DNA of 64,000 bases. It comes from Pyrinomonadaceae bacterium. GTDB lineage: Bacteria; Acidobacteriota; Blastocatellia; Pyrinomonadales; Pyrinomonadaceae. The stretch is taken from NCBI GenBank assembly GCA_021228405.1, contig JAJQRF010000005.1:1-64000 (forward strand), given 5' to 3'. The position numbers were made by a program, and so were the translations under genes. Each line of letters starts with the position of its first letter. The stretch's first letter is position 1. Of the stretch, positions 43,149 to 51,488 are shown one piece after another. The notes under the pieces were generated by a model, which saw only the letters and a list, made by a program, of their open reading frames with translations, was not told the origin of the DNA and made no database searches.

Positions 43149-43214
43149 GTTTTGAGTCCCTGTTTGAACAGGCTTCCTGCCGGAGATCAGCCGCCTGAAG
43201 GCGGGACTCGAAAC
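43149..43214. repeat. Dispersed structured repeat R3
   Basis: TTTTGAGTCCC ... GCCTGAAGGCGGGACTCGAAA; the outer stem GAGTCCC/GGGACTC encloses a GCCGCCTGAAGGCGG hairpin. It separates the two cystatin-like genes. Confidence 0.85.
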
Positions 43215-43233
43215 GATCAAATGGAGAAAAAAA

Positions 43234-43614
43234 ATGAAGAAAAATTTAATGACCCTGCTTTTTACGACCGCTTTTTGTTTGCTTTTGGGCGCGACCGCCT
43301 TTGCCCAGAAACCGCCGAAAACGGGCGGTTATCGTGAAATCTCGACCGACGACGAACGCGCCGTCATTGCCGCCGAATTTGCTTTGAAGGAAAAATCGAA
43401 GGAAATGGAAGTCGAACTTTCGCTCGAAACGATGCACAAAGCCGAAGCGCAAGTTGTTGCGGGAACGAATTACCGCCTGTGTATGGAAATCTACGCGCCG
43501 TCGAAGGAAGAAGAAACGGACGGCGTTAAATTCTTTGCCCGCGCCGTCGTTTACGTCAATCTGAAAAACGAATTCCAACTCTCGAAATGGGAAGAGATCG
43601 AATCCTGCGAATAA
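43234..43614 (+). CDS. Secreted cystatin-like protein, copy 2
   Basis: A 126-residue product with a signal peptide ('MKKNLMTLLFTTAFCLLLGA') closely resembling that of copy 1. The mature part is a single cystatin domain: 'GGYREISTDDERAVIAAEFALKEKSKE', 'AQVVAGTNYRLCMEIYAP' and 'QLSKWEEIESCE'. The Gly, QVVAG and Trp elements match plant phytocystatins, including the helix. It should inhibit papain-like peptidases in the periplasm or outside the cell. No such peptidase is obvious in the window; the target may be foreign. A terminator follows. Confidence 0.88.
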   Translation: MKKNLMTLLFTTAFCLLLGATAFAQKPPKTGGYREISTDDERAVIAAEFALKEKSKEMEVELSLETMHKAEAQVVAGTNYRLCMEIYAPSKEEETDGVKFFARAVVYVNLKNEFQLSKWEEIESCE

Positions 43615-43638
43615 CGCTCAACAAACAGCTATCAAATA

Positions 43639-43671
43639 AAAGACTGCCGAATCTTCGCGCGGTCTTTTTTT
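43639..43671 (+). terminator. Intrinsic terminator after the cystatin pair
   Basis: AAGACTGC ... GCGGTCTTTTTTT, a 7-8 bp stem with one G-T pair and seven T residues. Confidence 0.75.
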
Positions 43672-43868
43672 ATTCCGGATTCCAAATTCCGGATTTCCCT
43701 TGACTTTCCAATAAAAGTTAATTTATAAATAAAACGAAACGAAAACCCTGTTTTAATTTTTCATTAGACCGATGAAGAGCGTACTCCCGTTTCCCGATTT
43801 CCGTTCGCTTCGTTTTCCCAAGACGGTCAACCAATCCGCCCGAAAATCGAAGTGCGTTTCCGGAAGCG

Positions 43869-43980
43869 TTCGGAGTCCCTTCTTCAAAAGACTTCCGATC
43901 AGCAAAAAGCCGCCGTTCAGAGTCCCTTCTTTAAAAGGCTTTCGACTAGCGAATTGCCGCCTGAAGGCGGGACTCCGAAC
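43869..43980. repeat. Dispersed structured repeat R4 (compound copy)
   Basis: A double copy. The outer TTCGGAGTCCC (43869-43879) pairs with GGGACTCCGAA (about 43969-43979). Between them a second GAGTCCCTTCTTTAAAAGGC repeats the left side, followed by GCCGCCTGAAGGCGG. Confidence 0.85.
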
Positions 43981-44006
43981 TTGTGCCCGAACCATACCGA
44001 ACCGCT

Positions 44007-44501
44007 ATGAAACAAAAAGAATACCCGATGGATGAAGATTACAATCGCGCCGCCGCATTTTTAGCCGAAATGATCGCCGAGCGCGAAGAAATGGCGGAAG
44101 TGATAAAAAACCTGCCGCCCGATGCGCGCCCCGAAGCCCTGCGGCTTCTCAGCGACCTCGACAAAGCCATCGAAGAACGCGAGCAAAAACTGGCAAAGGA
44201 ATACGAAGCCGCTCAAAAATATTACCGCGCCGTCGATGAACGCGACGAGGTGTTTGACGAACTCGTCAGCCGACTGGCAGGTGCATACGTTCACGTCAAA
44301 TACAGAAACCCCGAAATCCTCGCCGAAATGGAGGCGACGATCAACAATATGCCGCCCGAACAGGCACAGGAATTTTACGACTGCGCCGCCATTCTCGAAG
44401 CCGGCGACCTTATCAGAATCATCGCCCGCGAAGGCGAAACGCGCGAAGAAACGGAAGAATTTTTAAGACAATACCGCGCCGCCGAAAAGGAAAAGCAGTA
44501 A
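44007..44501 (+). CDS. Coiled-coil protein, copy 2 of a paralogous pair
   Basis: A 164-residue acidic helical protein; the ATG at 44007 is chosen, with 44028 possible. The first 100 residues align well with 42138-42524 ('EMIAEREEMAEVIKNLPPDARPEALRLLSDLDKAIEEREQKLAKE' and 'YVHVKYRNPEILAEMEATI'). The second half ('ILEAGDLIRIIAREGETREETEEFLRQYRAAEK') is extra. No signal, no catalytic motif. The two paralogues flank the cystatin pair, so the segment 42.1-44.5 kb may be one duplicated functional unit. Confidence 0.8.
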   Translation: MKQKEYPMDEDYNRAAAFLAEMIAEREEMAEVIKNLPPDARPEALRLLSDLDKAIEEREQKLAKEYEAAQKYYRAVDERDEVFDELVSRLAGAYVHVKYRNPEILAEMEATINNMPPEQAQEFYDCAAILEAGDLIRIIAREGETREETEEFLRQYRAAEKEKQ

Positions 44502-44518
44502 ATTGTGCCGAAAATGTA

Positions 44519-44660
44519 GGGGCAGATTTCGTGCCGAGAATGTAGGGGCAGGTCTTGTGCCTGCCCAATGAGCGAAGCGAAAATTTTCTTTGAAATCGGA
44601 CATTGTGAATCCTAAATGTGATTTCGGCTGAACGGGCAGGGACAAGCCGTTGCCCCTACA
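44519..44660. repeat. Inverted repeat (TGTAGGGGCAGG type)
   Basis: TGTAGGGGCAGATTTCGTGC is followed by TGTAGGGGCAGGTCTTGTGC and CTGCCC; the reverse complement appears near 44634-44660 (GGGCAGGGACAAGCC, TTGCCCCTACA). It is an intergenic palindrome of a kind common in many bacterial genomes. Confidence 0.85.
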
Positions 44661-44716
44661 ACGTTCTTTGACGAATGAATGATCGTAAAGATTCGGGTTC
44701 GGGTGCGTTAGATTTT

Positions 44717-44949
44717 GGTCAGATACTTGCATCGGTGGTCAGATACATTTAATTTTGGTCAGATGCTTCCGTCGGTGGTCAGGGACTTGCGAAGGCGGTC
44801 AGATGCTCTCGTTGCGTGGTCAGCCGCTTCCGTTCTTTGGTCAGATGCTTCCGACGGCGGTCAGATACTTCCGTCGGTGGTCAGATTCATACTTTTTTCG
44901 GTCAGATGCTTTCGTTCTTTGGTCAGATAGCTTTTTCGTGCGGTCAGAT
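44717..44949. repeat. 20-21-bp-period degenerate tandem array C
   Basis: Twelve starts of GGTCAGAT or a close variant lie at 44717, 44737, 44757, 44777, 44797, 44818, 44839, 44859, 44879, 44900, 44921 and 44942, spaced 20 or 21 bp. The inner part varies (GCTTCCGTCGGT, ACTTGCATCG, GCTTTCGTTCTTT). It ends 67 bp before the start of 45017-45679. Its sequence is unrelated to arrays A, B and D. Confidence 0.9.
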
Positions 44950-45016
44950 TCATTTTTACATAATTTATGCGCAATCATTAATGATTGATTCAATTTTAAA
45001 TCCAAGGAGATAAACT

Positions 45017-45679
45017 ATGAATAATCACATCAAACGCTACCACAAATCATTTATCGGCATTCGGCAATTCGGTTTGGACAATTCGGCGGACTTTCCGGCG
45101 GGCAGTATCGGGGCATTGCAGTTTGCAGAGATTTCGGCGGTCATCGACTTAATCAATCAGCTTGCGGGCGAACAGGTGCAGGGCTTCGGCGATGCGCGTT
45201 TTGCCTTTAACAGTAAAGCCGTTGCGCGTGACGAATTGCGCGGCGAAATGGACGGCATCGCCGATATTGCACCTTCGATGGCGTATGAATTTCCGGGCAT
45301 CGAACTCAAATTCCGTTACCGCCGAAATCTGTCCGATGCCGACCTTTTGGCAAAAGCCCGCGCTTTTCACGCCGAAGCACAGGCATATAAAGACGATTTT
45401 ATCAGATACGAATTAAACTCCAGATTTCTCGAAAATCTGCTTGCCGCCATCGAGTTTTTTGAAAACTCGCTCGGCGCACCCGCCACGGCAACTGCCGAAC
45501 AGGTCGCCGCCACCGCCGAACTCGACGCGGCTCTGCGGCGCGGAATGATCGCCCGCAATATCCTGAACGGCGTGGTCAAACAAAAATACAAAAACAACGT
45601 CGGCAAACTAAACGCGTGGAAATCCGCCTCGCACATCGAACGCACCGGGAAAAAAGACGATGGAACGGATAACGGATAG
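45017..45679 (+). CDS. Hypothetical helical protein downstream of array C
   Basis: A 220-residue protein with a strong ribosome site (AAGGAGATAAAC). It is mostly helical: 'GALQFAEISAVIDLINQLAGEQVQGF', 'LLAKARAFHAEAQAYKDDFIRYELNSRFLENLLAAIEFFENSL', 'AEQVAATAELDAALRRGMIARNILNGVVKQKYKNN'. It ends 'LNAWKSASHIERTGKKDDG'. No signal peptide. Its last codons overlap the heptamer array at 45664, so the tail may be repeat-derived. I do not recognise a domain. Whether it acts on the array upstream is untested. Confidence 0.8.
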   Translation: MNNHIKRYHKSFIGIRQFGLDNSADFPAGSIGALQFAEISAVIDLINQLAGEQVQGFGDARFAFNSKAVARDELRGEMDGIADIAPSMAYEFPGIELKFRYRRNLSDADLLAKARAFHAEAQAYKDDFIRYELNSRFLENLLAAIEFFENSLGAPATATAEQVAATAELDAALRRGMIARNILNGVVKQKYKNNVGKLNAWKSASHIERTGKKDDGTDNG

Positions 45680-45766
45680 TTGATAACGGATAGTTGATAA
45701 CGGATAGTGATTTGTTTTTTATTATCCGTTATCCGTTATCCGTTATCACTTATCACTTAATAAATT
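45664..45766. repeat. Heptamer inverted array
   Basis: Alternating GATAACG and GATAGTT heptamers (45670-45707), then the complementary TTATCCG series and TTATCAC (45722-45760), form a degenerate inverted repeat with 7-bp register. It starts within the coding end of 45017-45679. Confidence 0.9.
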
Positions 45767-45916
45767 AGCGATAATTCTTAATATTTTTGTGGTTTTTACG
45801 GGAAAACGGGTCTATAATCGCATTGTTTGACGGCTTCCGGCGCGGCAATTAAAGGAGTCTTTCCGATTAGATCGGTGTTTTTTTGAAATCATTATGTAAA
45901 CGAGGAATTTTATTTT

Positions 45917-48607
45917 ATGGAACCGGTATCAGTTCAGAAAAAAACATGGAGCTACCTTTTTGAAAATTTCGACAATCCGAACACGCCGCAGGGCAAAATG
46001 ATTCTCGGCGGCAAGGGCGCGGCACTTGCCACGATGACCGGCTTCGGTCTGCCCGTCCCGCCGGGGTTCGTCATCACGACCGAATGCTGTAACACTTATC
46101 ACGCCAACGAAAAACTTTTTCCCGACGGAATGTGGGCGCAGGTGCGCGAACAGCTTTCCGCCGTCGAAGCCAAGCTCGGCAAAGGTTTCGGCAACCCTGA
46201 AAATCCTCTGCTCGTGTCGGTGCGTTCGGGTTCGCCGATCTCGATGCCCGGGATGATGGACACCGTTTTAAATCTCGGTTTGAACGATGCCACCGTCGAA
46301 GGATTGGCAAAACTGACGAGCGACGAACGCTTTGCGTGGGATTCCTACCGCCGCTTTATTTCCCTTTTCAGCGAGATCGTGCTCGGTGTCGAACACGAAA
46401 AATTCGAGCGCGTTTTGGATAGATTCAAAAACGGCGAACGCTCGGATTCGGAGTTGAACGCGGACGAGCTCAAAGAGATTGTTTCAATATACAAACGCAT
46501 CGTTTTCGCCGAAAACCGCAAAGTCTTTCCCGAAAATCCCGAAGTCCAGCTGAAAATGGCGATCGCCGCCGTCTTCGATTCGTGGATGGGCAAACGCGCC
46601 GTCGATTACCGAAGAGTCAACCGCATTCCGGGCGACCTCGGCACCGCCGTCAACATTCAGGCGATGGTTTTCGGAAACCTCGGCGAAACGAGCGGCACGG
46701 GCGTTTGCTTTACGCGCAATCCTTCGACGGGCGAAAAAATCCTTTACGGCGAATATCTTTTGAACGCGCAGGGAGAGGACGTGGTGGCGGGAATCCGCAC
46801 GCCGAACCCGATCTCGCATCTGAAAGACCAATTGCCGCACGTTTACGACGAACTTTTCGAGATCACGACCAAACTCGAACAGCATTATCACGATATGCAG
46901 GACATCGAGTTTACGATCGAACGCGAAAAACTCTACATCCTGCAAACCCGCAGCGGCAAACGCACCGGCTCCGCCGCCGTCAAGGTCGCCGTCGCGATGT
47001 TCAGAGAAGGATTGATCGACCAAAACACCGCCATCAGACGCGTTTCGCCCGAACAACTCGACCAGCTTCTGCATCCGATGATCGACCCCGATGCGAAAGT
47101 CGAAGTTCTCGCCAGCGGACTGCCCGCTAGCCCCGGCGCGGCGCAGGGCATCGTCATTTTCATCCCCGACGAAGCCGAAGAACTAGCCAAACAAGGCGAA
47201 AAAGTTATCCTGGTCAGACGCGAAACCTCGCCCGACGATTTTCACGGAATGGTTCTCGCCGAAGCTATCTTAACCGAACGCGGCGGGATGACTTCCCATG
47301 CCGCCGTCGTCGCGCGCGGAATGGGTAAACCTTGTGTCGCGGGTGCGTCGTCGCTGAACATCAACTACGCGCATCAGGAATTTTCGGTCGGCGATGTCAC
47401 CGTCACGAAGGGCGAATGGATCACGGTTGACGGCACGACGGGACAGGTCTTTCGCGGAAAAGTTCCGACCGTTCAGCCGAAGCTGGACGAAGATTTTGAA
47501 TTATTGATGTCGTGGGCGGATGAAGTCAGACGTTTGAAGGTTCGCGCCAATGCCGACACGGGACACGATGCCGATGTCGCCCGAGGTTACGGCGCGCAGG
47601 GCATCGGGCTGTGCCGCACGGAACATATGTTTTTCGGCGAAGACCGTCTTGCTGTGATGCGCGAAATGATTCTCGCGGGCGGACAGGGCGAACGCGAAAA
47701 GGCTCTCGCCAAGCTTCTGCCGTTTCAGAAACAGGATTTTTGCGAGATTTTCCGTTCGATGAAAGGTTTGCCCGTCACGATCCGACTGCTCGACCCGCCG
47801 CTTCACGAATTTCTGCCGAATAAGCACGAATTGATGGAAGAGCTGACGGATATGAAGTTCAAGGCGCGTCACGCGAGCCCCAAAGAGATGGATTTTATGC
47901 TCGACGAGATCGCCGACAAACGCAAGCTCCTGCGCCGCGTCGAAATCCTTTCCGAAGCCAACCCGATGCTCGGACTGCGCGGTTGCCGGCTCGGAATCAT
48001 CGTGCCCGAAGTCACGAAAATGCAGACCCGCGCCATTTTTGAAGCCGCTTGCGAGGTCAAGAACGAAGGACTCGAAGTTTTTCCCGAAGTGATGATTCCG
48101 CTCGTTTCAACGCCCGAAGAATTTCGCAATCAAGCCGACCTCATCCGCGAAACAGCGAAAAAAGTGATCGAAGAACACGGCATCGAACTCGATTATCTCG
48201 TCGGCACGATGATCGAGCTTCCGCGTGCGGCTCTGGTCGCCGACAAGATCGCGCAATACGCCGACTTTTTCTCGTTCGGCACGAACGATCTGACGCAGAC
48301 GACGCTCGGTTTGAGCCGCGACGATTCGGCAAGATTTCTGCCCGTCTATGTCGATAAAAAGATTTACCCCGACGACCCGTTCCAGACTTTAGACCGGGAA
48401 GGTGTCGGTCAGCTCGTGAAAATGGCGACCGAACTCGGACGCTCGGTCAATCCGAAGATCAAGATCGGCGTTTGCGGCGAACACGGCGGCGACCCGCGCT
48501 CGATCGAATTTTTCAACTCGATCGGTTTGGATTACGTCAGTTGTTCCCCGTTCCGCGTCCCGATTGCACGGCTTTCAGCGGCGCATTCAAAGCTGAAAGG
48601 CAGTTAG
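45917..48607 (+). CDS. ppdK: Pyruvate phosphate dikinase
   Basis: An 896-residue enzyme that interconverts pyruvate, ATP and phosphate with PEP, AMP and pyrophosphate in the cytosol. The N-terminal ATP-grasp region begins 'LGGKGAALATMTGFGLPVPPGF' and includes 'VRSGSPISMPGMMDTVLNLG'. The phosphohistidine swivelling domain has 'GGMTSHAAVVARGMGKPCV' with catalytic His461. The PEP-binding barrel runs from about 530 to the end with 'FSFGTNDLTQTTLG' and 'CGEHGGDP'. Length is normal. A -10-like TATAAT sits at 45813, and a short hairpin followed by seven T lies at 45863-45882, before the weak ribosome site. Confidence 0.96.
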   Translation: MEPVSVQKKTWSYLFENFDNPNTPQGKMILGGKGAALATMTGFGLPVPPGFVITTECCNTYHANEKLFPDGMWAQVREQLSAVEAKLGKGFGNPENPLLVSVRSGSPISMPGMMDTVLNLGLNDATVEGLAKLTSDERFAWDSYRRFISLFSEIVLGVEHEKFERVLDRFKNGERSDSELNADELKEIVSIYKRIVFAENRKVFPENPEVQLKMAIAAVFDSWMGKRAVDYRRVNRIPGDLGTAVNIQAMVFGNLGETSGTGVCFTRNPSTGEKILYGEYLLNAQGEDVVAGIRTPNPISHLKDQLPHVYDELFEITTKLEQHYHDMQDIEFTIEREKLYILQTRSGKRTGSAAVKVAVAMFREGLIDQNTAIRRVSPEQLDQLLHPMIDPDAKVEVLASGLPASPGAAQGIVIFIPDEAEELAKQGEKVILVRRETSPDDFHGMVLAEAILTERGGMTSHAAVVARGMGKPCVAGASSLNINYAHQEFSVGDVTVTKGEWITVDGTTGQVFRGKVPTVQPKLDEDFELLMSWADEVRRLKVRANADTGHDADVARGYGAQGIGLCRTEHMFFGEDRLAVMREMILAGGQGEREKALAKLLPFQKQDFCEIFRSMKGLPVTIRLLDPPLHEFLPNKHELMEELTDMKFKARHASPKEMDFMLDEIADKRKLLRRVEILSEANPMLGLRGCRLGIIVPEVTKMQTRAIFEAACEVKNEGLEVFPEVMIPLVSTPEEFRNQADLIRETAKKVIEEHGIELDYLVGTMIELPRAALVADKIAQYADFFSFGTNDLTQTTLGLSRDDSARFLPVYVDKKIYPDDPFQTLDREGVGQLVKMATELGRSVNPKIKIGVCGEHGGDPRSIEFFNSIGLDYVSCSPFRVPIARLSAAHSKLKGS

Positions 48608-48708
48608 TCGTTCGTTGTTCGTGGTTGGTTGTTCGTGGTTCGTAAATGTAAGCAATTTTGAAAAATTTCAACGAACAACGAACAACTGACCACGAACAAC
48701 TAACATTT
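48606..48708. repeat. Heptamer inverted array before the hemolysin III gene
   Basis: GTTCGTT, GTTCGTG, GTTGGTT, GTTCGTG heptamers on the left; AACGAAC, AACGAAC, AACTGAC, CACGAAC, AACTAAC on the right. It fills the space between ppdK and the next gene, leaving no room for a classic ribosome site. Confidence 0.9.
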
Positions 48709-48711
48709 ACA

Positions 48712-49371
48712 ATGATTCGAACCAGAATACAAAAAACGACCGTCGAAGAGCTTGCCAACACGGTGACGCACGGTTTCGGCTTGCTTTTGAGTTTGGTCGG
48801 GTTTGCGTTTCTGCTTTATCTCGCGCTCGTCAACGGCGGTTTTTGGCACATTACAAGCAGTATCGTCTACGGTCTGTCGCTCGTCACGCTTTACGCCGCC
48901 TCGACTTTTTATCACGGCGCGCTCGACCCGAAATATAAAAAGACACTCCAAATCGTCGATCATTGCTGTATCTATTTGCTGATCGCGGGAACTTATACGC
49001 CCTTTTCGCTCGTCGTTTTGCGCGGAACGCACGGGCAAGGGCTGTTTTTACTGATCTGGAGTTTTGCCTTCGCGGGAATTTTAATCAAACTGTTTTTCGG
49101 CAAAAGATTTATGGTGCTGTCCGTGATTTCGTATCTCGTCATGGGCTGGCTCGGCGTTTTTTCGGTTCAGCCGCTTTTCGAGGCTCTCGGATTTGCGCCG
49201 ATCGCGCTCGTCGTGAGCGGCGGCATCGCTTACAGCCTCGGCGTGATCTTTTTTTCGATCAACCGAATCCCGCATCATCACGCGATCTGGCATCTGTTCG
49301 TGCTGACGGGAAGCATTCTGCATTTTGCCGCCATCGCGCTTTACGTTTTGCCTTATACCGTCAAAATCTGA
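48712..49371 (+). CDS. Hemolysin III / YqfA (PAQR-like) membrane protein
   Basis: The ATG at 48712 follows the repeat array; the 219-residue product starts 'MIRTRIQKTTVEELANTVTHGFG'. It has seven hydrophobic helices, including 'LLLSLVGFAFLLYLALVNGG' and 'GIAYSLGVIFFSI'. The family metal-site residues are visible in 'TVTHGFG', 'STFYHGALD' and 'IPHHHAIWHLFVLTGSILHF'. The family is related to PAQR receptors; some members affect membrane or hydrolase activity, but the bacterial role is unclear. Confidence 0.9.
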   Translation: MIRTRIQKTTVEELANTVTHGFGLLLSLVGFAFLLYLALVNGGFWHITSSIVYGLSLVTLYAASTFYHGALDPKYKKTLQIVDHCCIYLLIAGTYTPFSLVVLRGTHGQGLFLLIWSFAFAGILIKLFFGKRFMVLSVISYLVMGWLGVFSVQPLFEALGFAPIALVVSGGIAYSLGVIFFSINRIPHHHAIWHLFVLTGSILHFAAIALYVLPYTVKI

Positions 49372-49471
49372 ACGATTCCCAATTTTCCCCGAAAAATATT
49401 GCCTTTCAATACCGACTTTGCGTAAAATCAATTCAAAGTTTTTCTATTTTTCAAAATCGAGAGGAGATTCT

Positions 49472-50944
49472 ATGTTGAAATTCGTCAGAGTTTTACCGGG
49501 CTTATTGTTTGTTGTCTTTTTGTTTCAAACTGCTAATGCGGTCACTTTCGTCGTGACCAAAACGGCAGATACCAACGACGGCACGTGCGATGCGGATTGC
49601 AGTTTGCGCGAAGCCGTCGTTGCCGCAAACGCTTCCGCCGAAGCCGATGTCATCAATTTTTCGAGCCTTTTCGATACGGCTCAGACAATCACGTTAAGCG
49701 GAACGGACATTATCATTACGAGTAGCGGCGGTTTGACCATTAATGGTCCGGGCGCGGATAAACTAACCGTCAGCGGCAACAATGCAAGCCGCGTTTTTTC
49801 CAACAATACGGGCGCGGTGACGACGATCAGCGGTCTGCGCGTAACGGGCGGAAACGGGGTCAGCACGGTCACGACCGGACGCGGCGGCGGCGTTTACAAC
49901 AGCGGCGGCACACTGACCTTGACCAATTTGATAATCAGCGGAAACACGGCGGCAAACGGCGGCGGCGCAAATAATGCGGGAACCGCCACGCTCAACATCA
50001 TTAACTGCATTCTTTCAAACAATACCGCGACGGGCGCAGGCGGCGCATTGCAAAACTTCGCCGGAAACACGACCAATATCAGAAATTCTTCGATTCATAA
50101 CAACACTTCAAACTCTACCACGACGGGCGGCGGCGCGATGCAGGCAAACGGGGTTGTGACCATCTCAAACAGCACATTTGCCAACAACAGTACCGTCGGC
50201 GGCAGTGGTGCGATCTATTACAACGGCACTGGATTAGTTATGACGAATGTGACGATTGCATCGAACACTTCAACCGCCAACGGCGGCGGGATTCACAAAG
50301 CGACCGCCACACTGAACGCATTTTTGCGAAACAACATCATCGCGGGAAATAACGGCGCGGCAGGATCGCCCGACATCACCGGCGCATTCAATTCGGAAGG
50401 AAACAATCTGATCGGCAATGTCGGAACTTCAACGACGTGGGTTGCTTCCGACAAATTAAACATCAGCCCGATGCTCGGAGCATTCGGCGACAACGGCGGT
50501 TTCGGCAACACATTCCTGCCGATGCCGGGTTCGCCCGCCATCGATGCCGGACAAAATTGCGTCGTCGATCTGTCGTGTTCGGCAAATAATCCGCCCGTCG
50601 CGCTGACGACCGACCAACGCGGAATTGCGCGTCCGTCAAACGGAACGGTTGACATCGGCGCGGTCGAAGTTGCGGCGGCGGTGAATGTTTCGGTCGGCGG
50701 CAGAGTTTTATCAGATACGGGCGCAGGAATGCCGAACACGCTGGTTTTCTTAAATTCTCCGGGCGGAACGCGTTCGACGCGCACGAATTCGTTCGGATAT
50801 TATCGTTTCGACAACGTTTTAACGGGCACGATGCTCACGGTCGGCGTTTCATCGAAATTATTTAATTACGCCAACCAAAACGTGACCGTCAACGGACAGA
50901 TTTCAAATCTGGATTTTCAGCCGACAATTCAAGCGGTGAAATAA
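49472..50944 (+). CDS. CSLREA-domain right-handed beta-helix surface protein
   Basis: The ATG at 49472 follows GAGGAG. The 490-residue product has a signal peptide ('FVRVLPGLLFVVFLFQTANA') and the CSLREA signature 'TNDGTCDADCSLREAVVAANA' near residue 35. Repeated 'NNGGGINNAGTATLNIINC'-like strands form a beta-helix. A carboxypeptidase-regulatory-like beta domain closes the protein ('VSVGGRVLSDTGAGMPNTLVFLNS'). Such proteins sit on or outside the cell; adhesion or glycan binding is a common guess but not shown. Confidence 0.85.
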   Translation: MLKFVRVLPGLLFVVFLFQTANAVTFVVTKTADTNDGTCDADCSLREAVVAANASAEADVINFSSLFDTAQTITLSGTDIIITSSGGLTINGPGADKLTVSGNNASRVFSNNTGAVTTISGLRVTGGNGVSTVTTGRGGGVYNSGGTLTLTNLIISGNTAANGGGANNAGTATLNIINCILSNNTATGAGGALQNFAGNTTNIRNSSIHNNTSNSTTTGGGAMQANGVVTISNSTFANNSTVGGSGAIYYNGTGLVMTNVTIASNTSTANGGGIHKATATLNAFLRNNIIAGNNGAAGSPDITGAFNSEGNNLIGNVGTSTTWVASDKLNISPMLGAFGDNGGFGNTFLPMPGSPAIDAGQNCVVDLSCSANNPPVALTTDQRGIARPSNGTVDIGAVEVAAAVNVSVGGRVLSDTGAGMPNTLVFLNSPGGTRSTRTNSFGYYRFDNVLTGTMLTVGVSSKLFNYANQNVTVNGQISNLDFQPTIQAVK

Positions 50945-50954
50945 GCTGTTTTAA

Positions 50955-51022
50955 GGTTTAGAGTACCTTCTTGAGAAGGTTTTCTTTTAGTGAAAAGCCG
51001 CCTTAAGGCGGGACTCTAAACA
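50955..51022. repeat. Dispersed structured repeat R5
   Basis: GGTTTAGAGTACCTTCTTGA ... GCCGCCTTAAGGCGGGACTCTAAAC; a variant in which the 5' GTCCC is GTACC. It lies between the CSLREA gene and the next gene. Confidence 0.85.
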
Positions 51023-51030
51023 AAAAGGCA

Positions 51031-51477
51031 ATGAAAATAATTACGATTCTCATTACGGGACTGATCGCCGGAACGCTCGACATTCTCGCCGCGATCTTTG
51101 TTTTGGCGGGCGGCAATGCGGTCGGGGTTTTTAAATATATCGCCAGTGGCGCGTTCGGCAAGGCGGCTTTCGACGGCGGCAACGAAATGGTCGTTTGGGG
51201 CGCGGTTTTTCATTATCTGATCGCGATGTTTTGGACGGGACTTTTTTTTCTTTTATATCCGCAATTGTCATTTCTAAAGCGCAACAAATGGCTCAATGCG
51301 GTTGTTTACGGAATCATCGTTTGGTCGGTGATGAATCTGCTGATTCTGCCGTTTACGAAGATCGCGCCGCAAATATTTACGGTTTCGGGCGTTTTGAAAA
51401 ACATCGTGATTTTAATTATTTGCATCGGTTTGCCGGCGGCATTGTCGGCGGACAGATTTTATAAAAACGAGCGTTAA
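51031..51477 (+). CDS. Small four-helix membrane protein
   Basis: A 148-residue protein with four hydrophobic segments: 'IITILITGLIAGTLDILAAIFVLA', 'VVWGAVFHYLIAMFWTGLFFLLY', 'LNAVVYGIIVWSVMNLLILPF', 'LKNIVILIICIGLPAALSA'. It resembles small inner-membrane proteins of the DUF1440 type, but the match is not certain. The repeat R5 lies 9 bp upstream, and no clear ribosome site remains apart from AAAAAGG. Function unknown. Confidence 0.75.
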   Translation: MKIITILITGLIAGTLDILAAIFVLAGGNAVGVFKYIASGAFGKAAFDGGNEMVVWGAVFHYLIAMFWTGLFFLLYPQLSFLKRNKWLNAVVYGIIVWSVMNLLILPFTKIAPQIFTVSGVLKNIVILIICIGLPAALSADRFYKNER

Positions 51478-51488
51478 ATTGAAAAATT

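Noticed and set aside
44717-44949. CRISPR array
   Set aside because: Units are only 20-21 bp with no unique spacers of 30 bp or more, and there are no cas genes in the window.
44715-45013. Short plus-strand frames over array C
   Set aside because: Array artefacts without ribosome sites; the spacing alternates between 20 and 21 bp, so no frame is preserved throughout.
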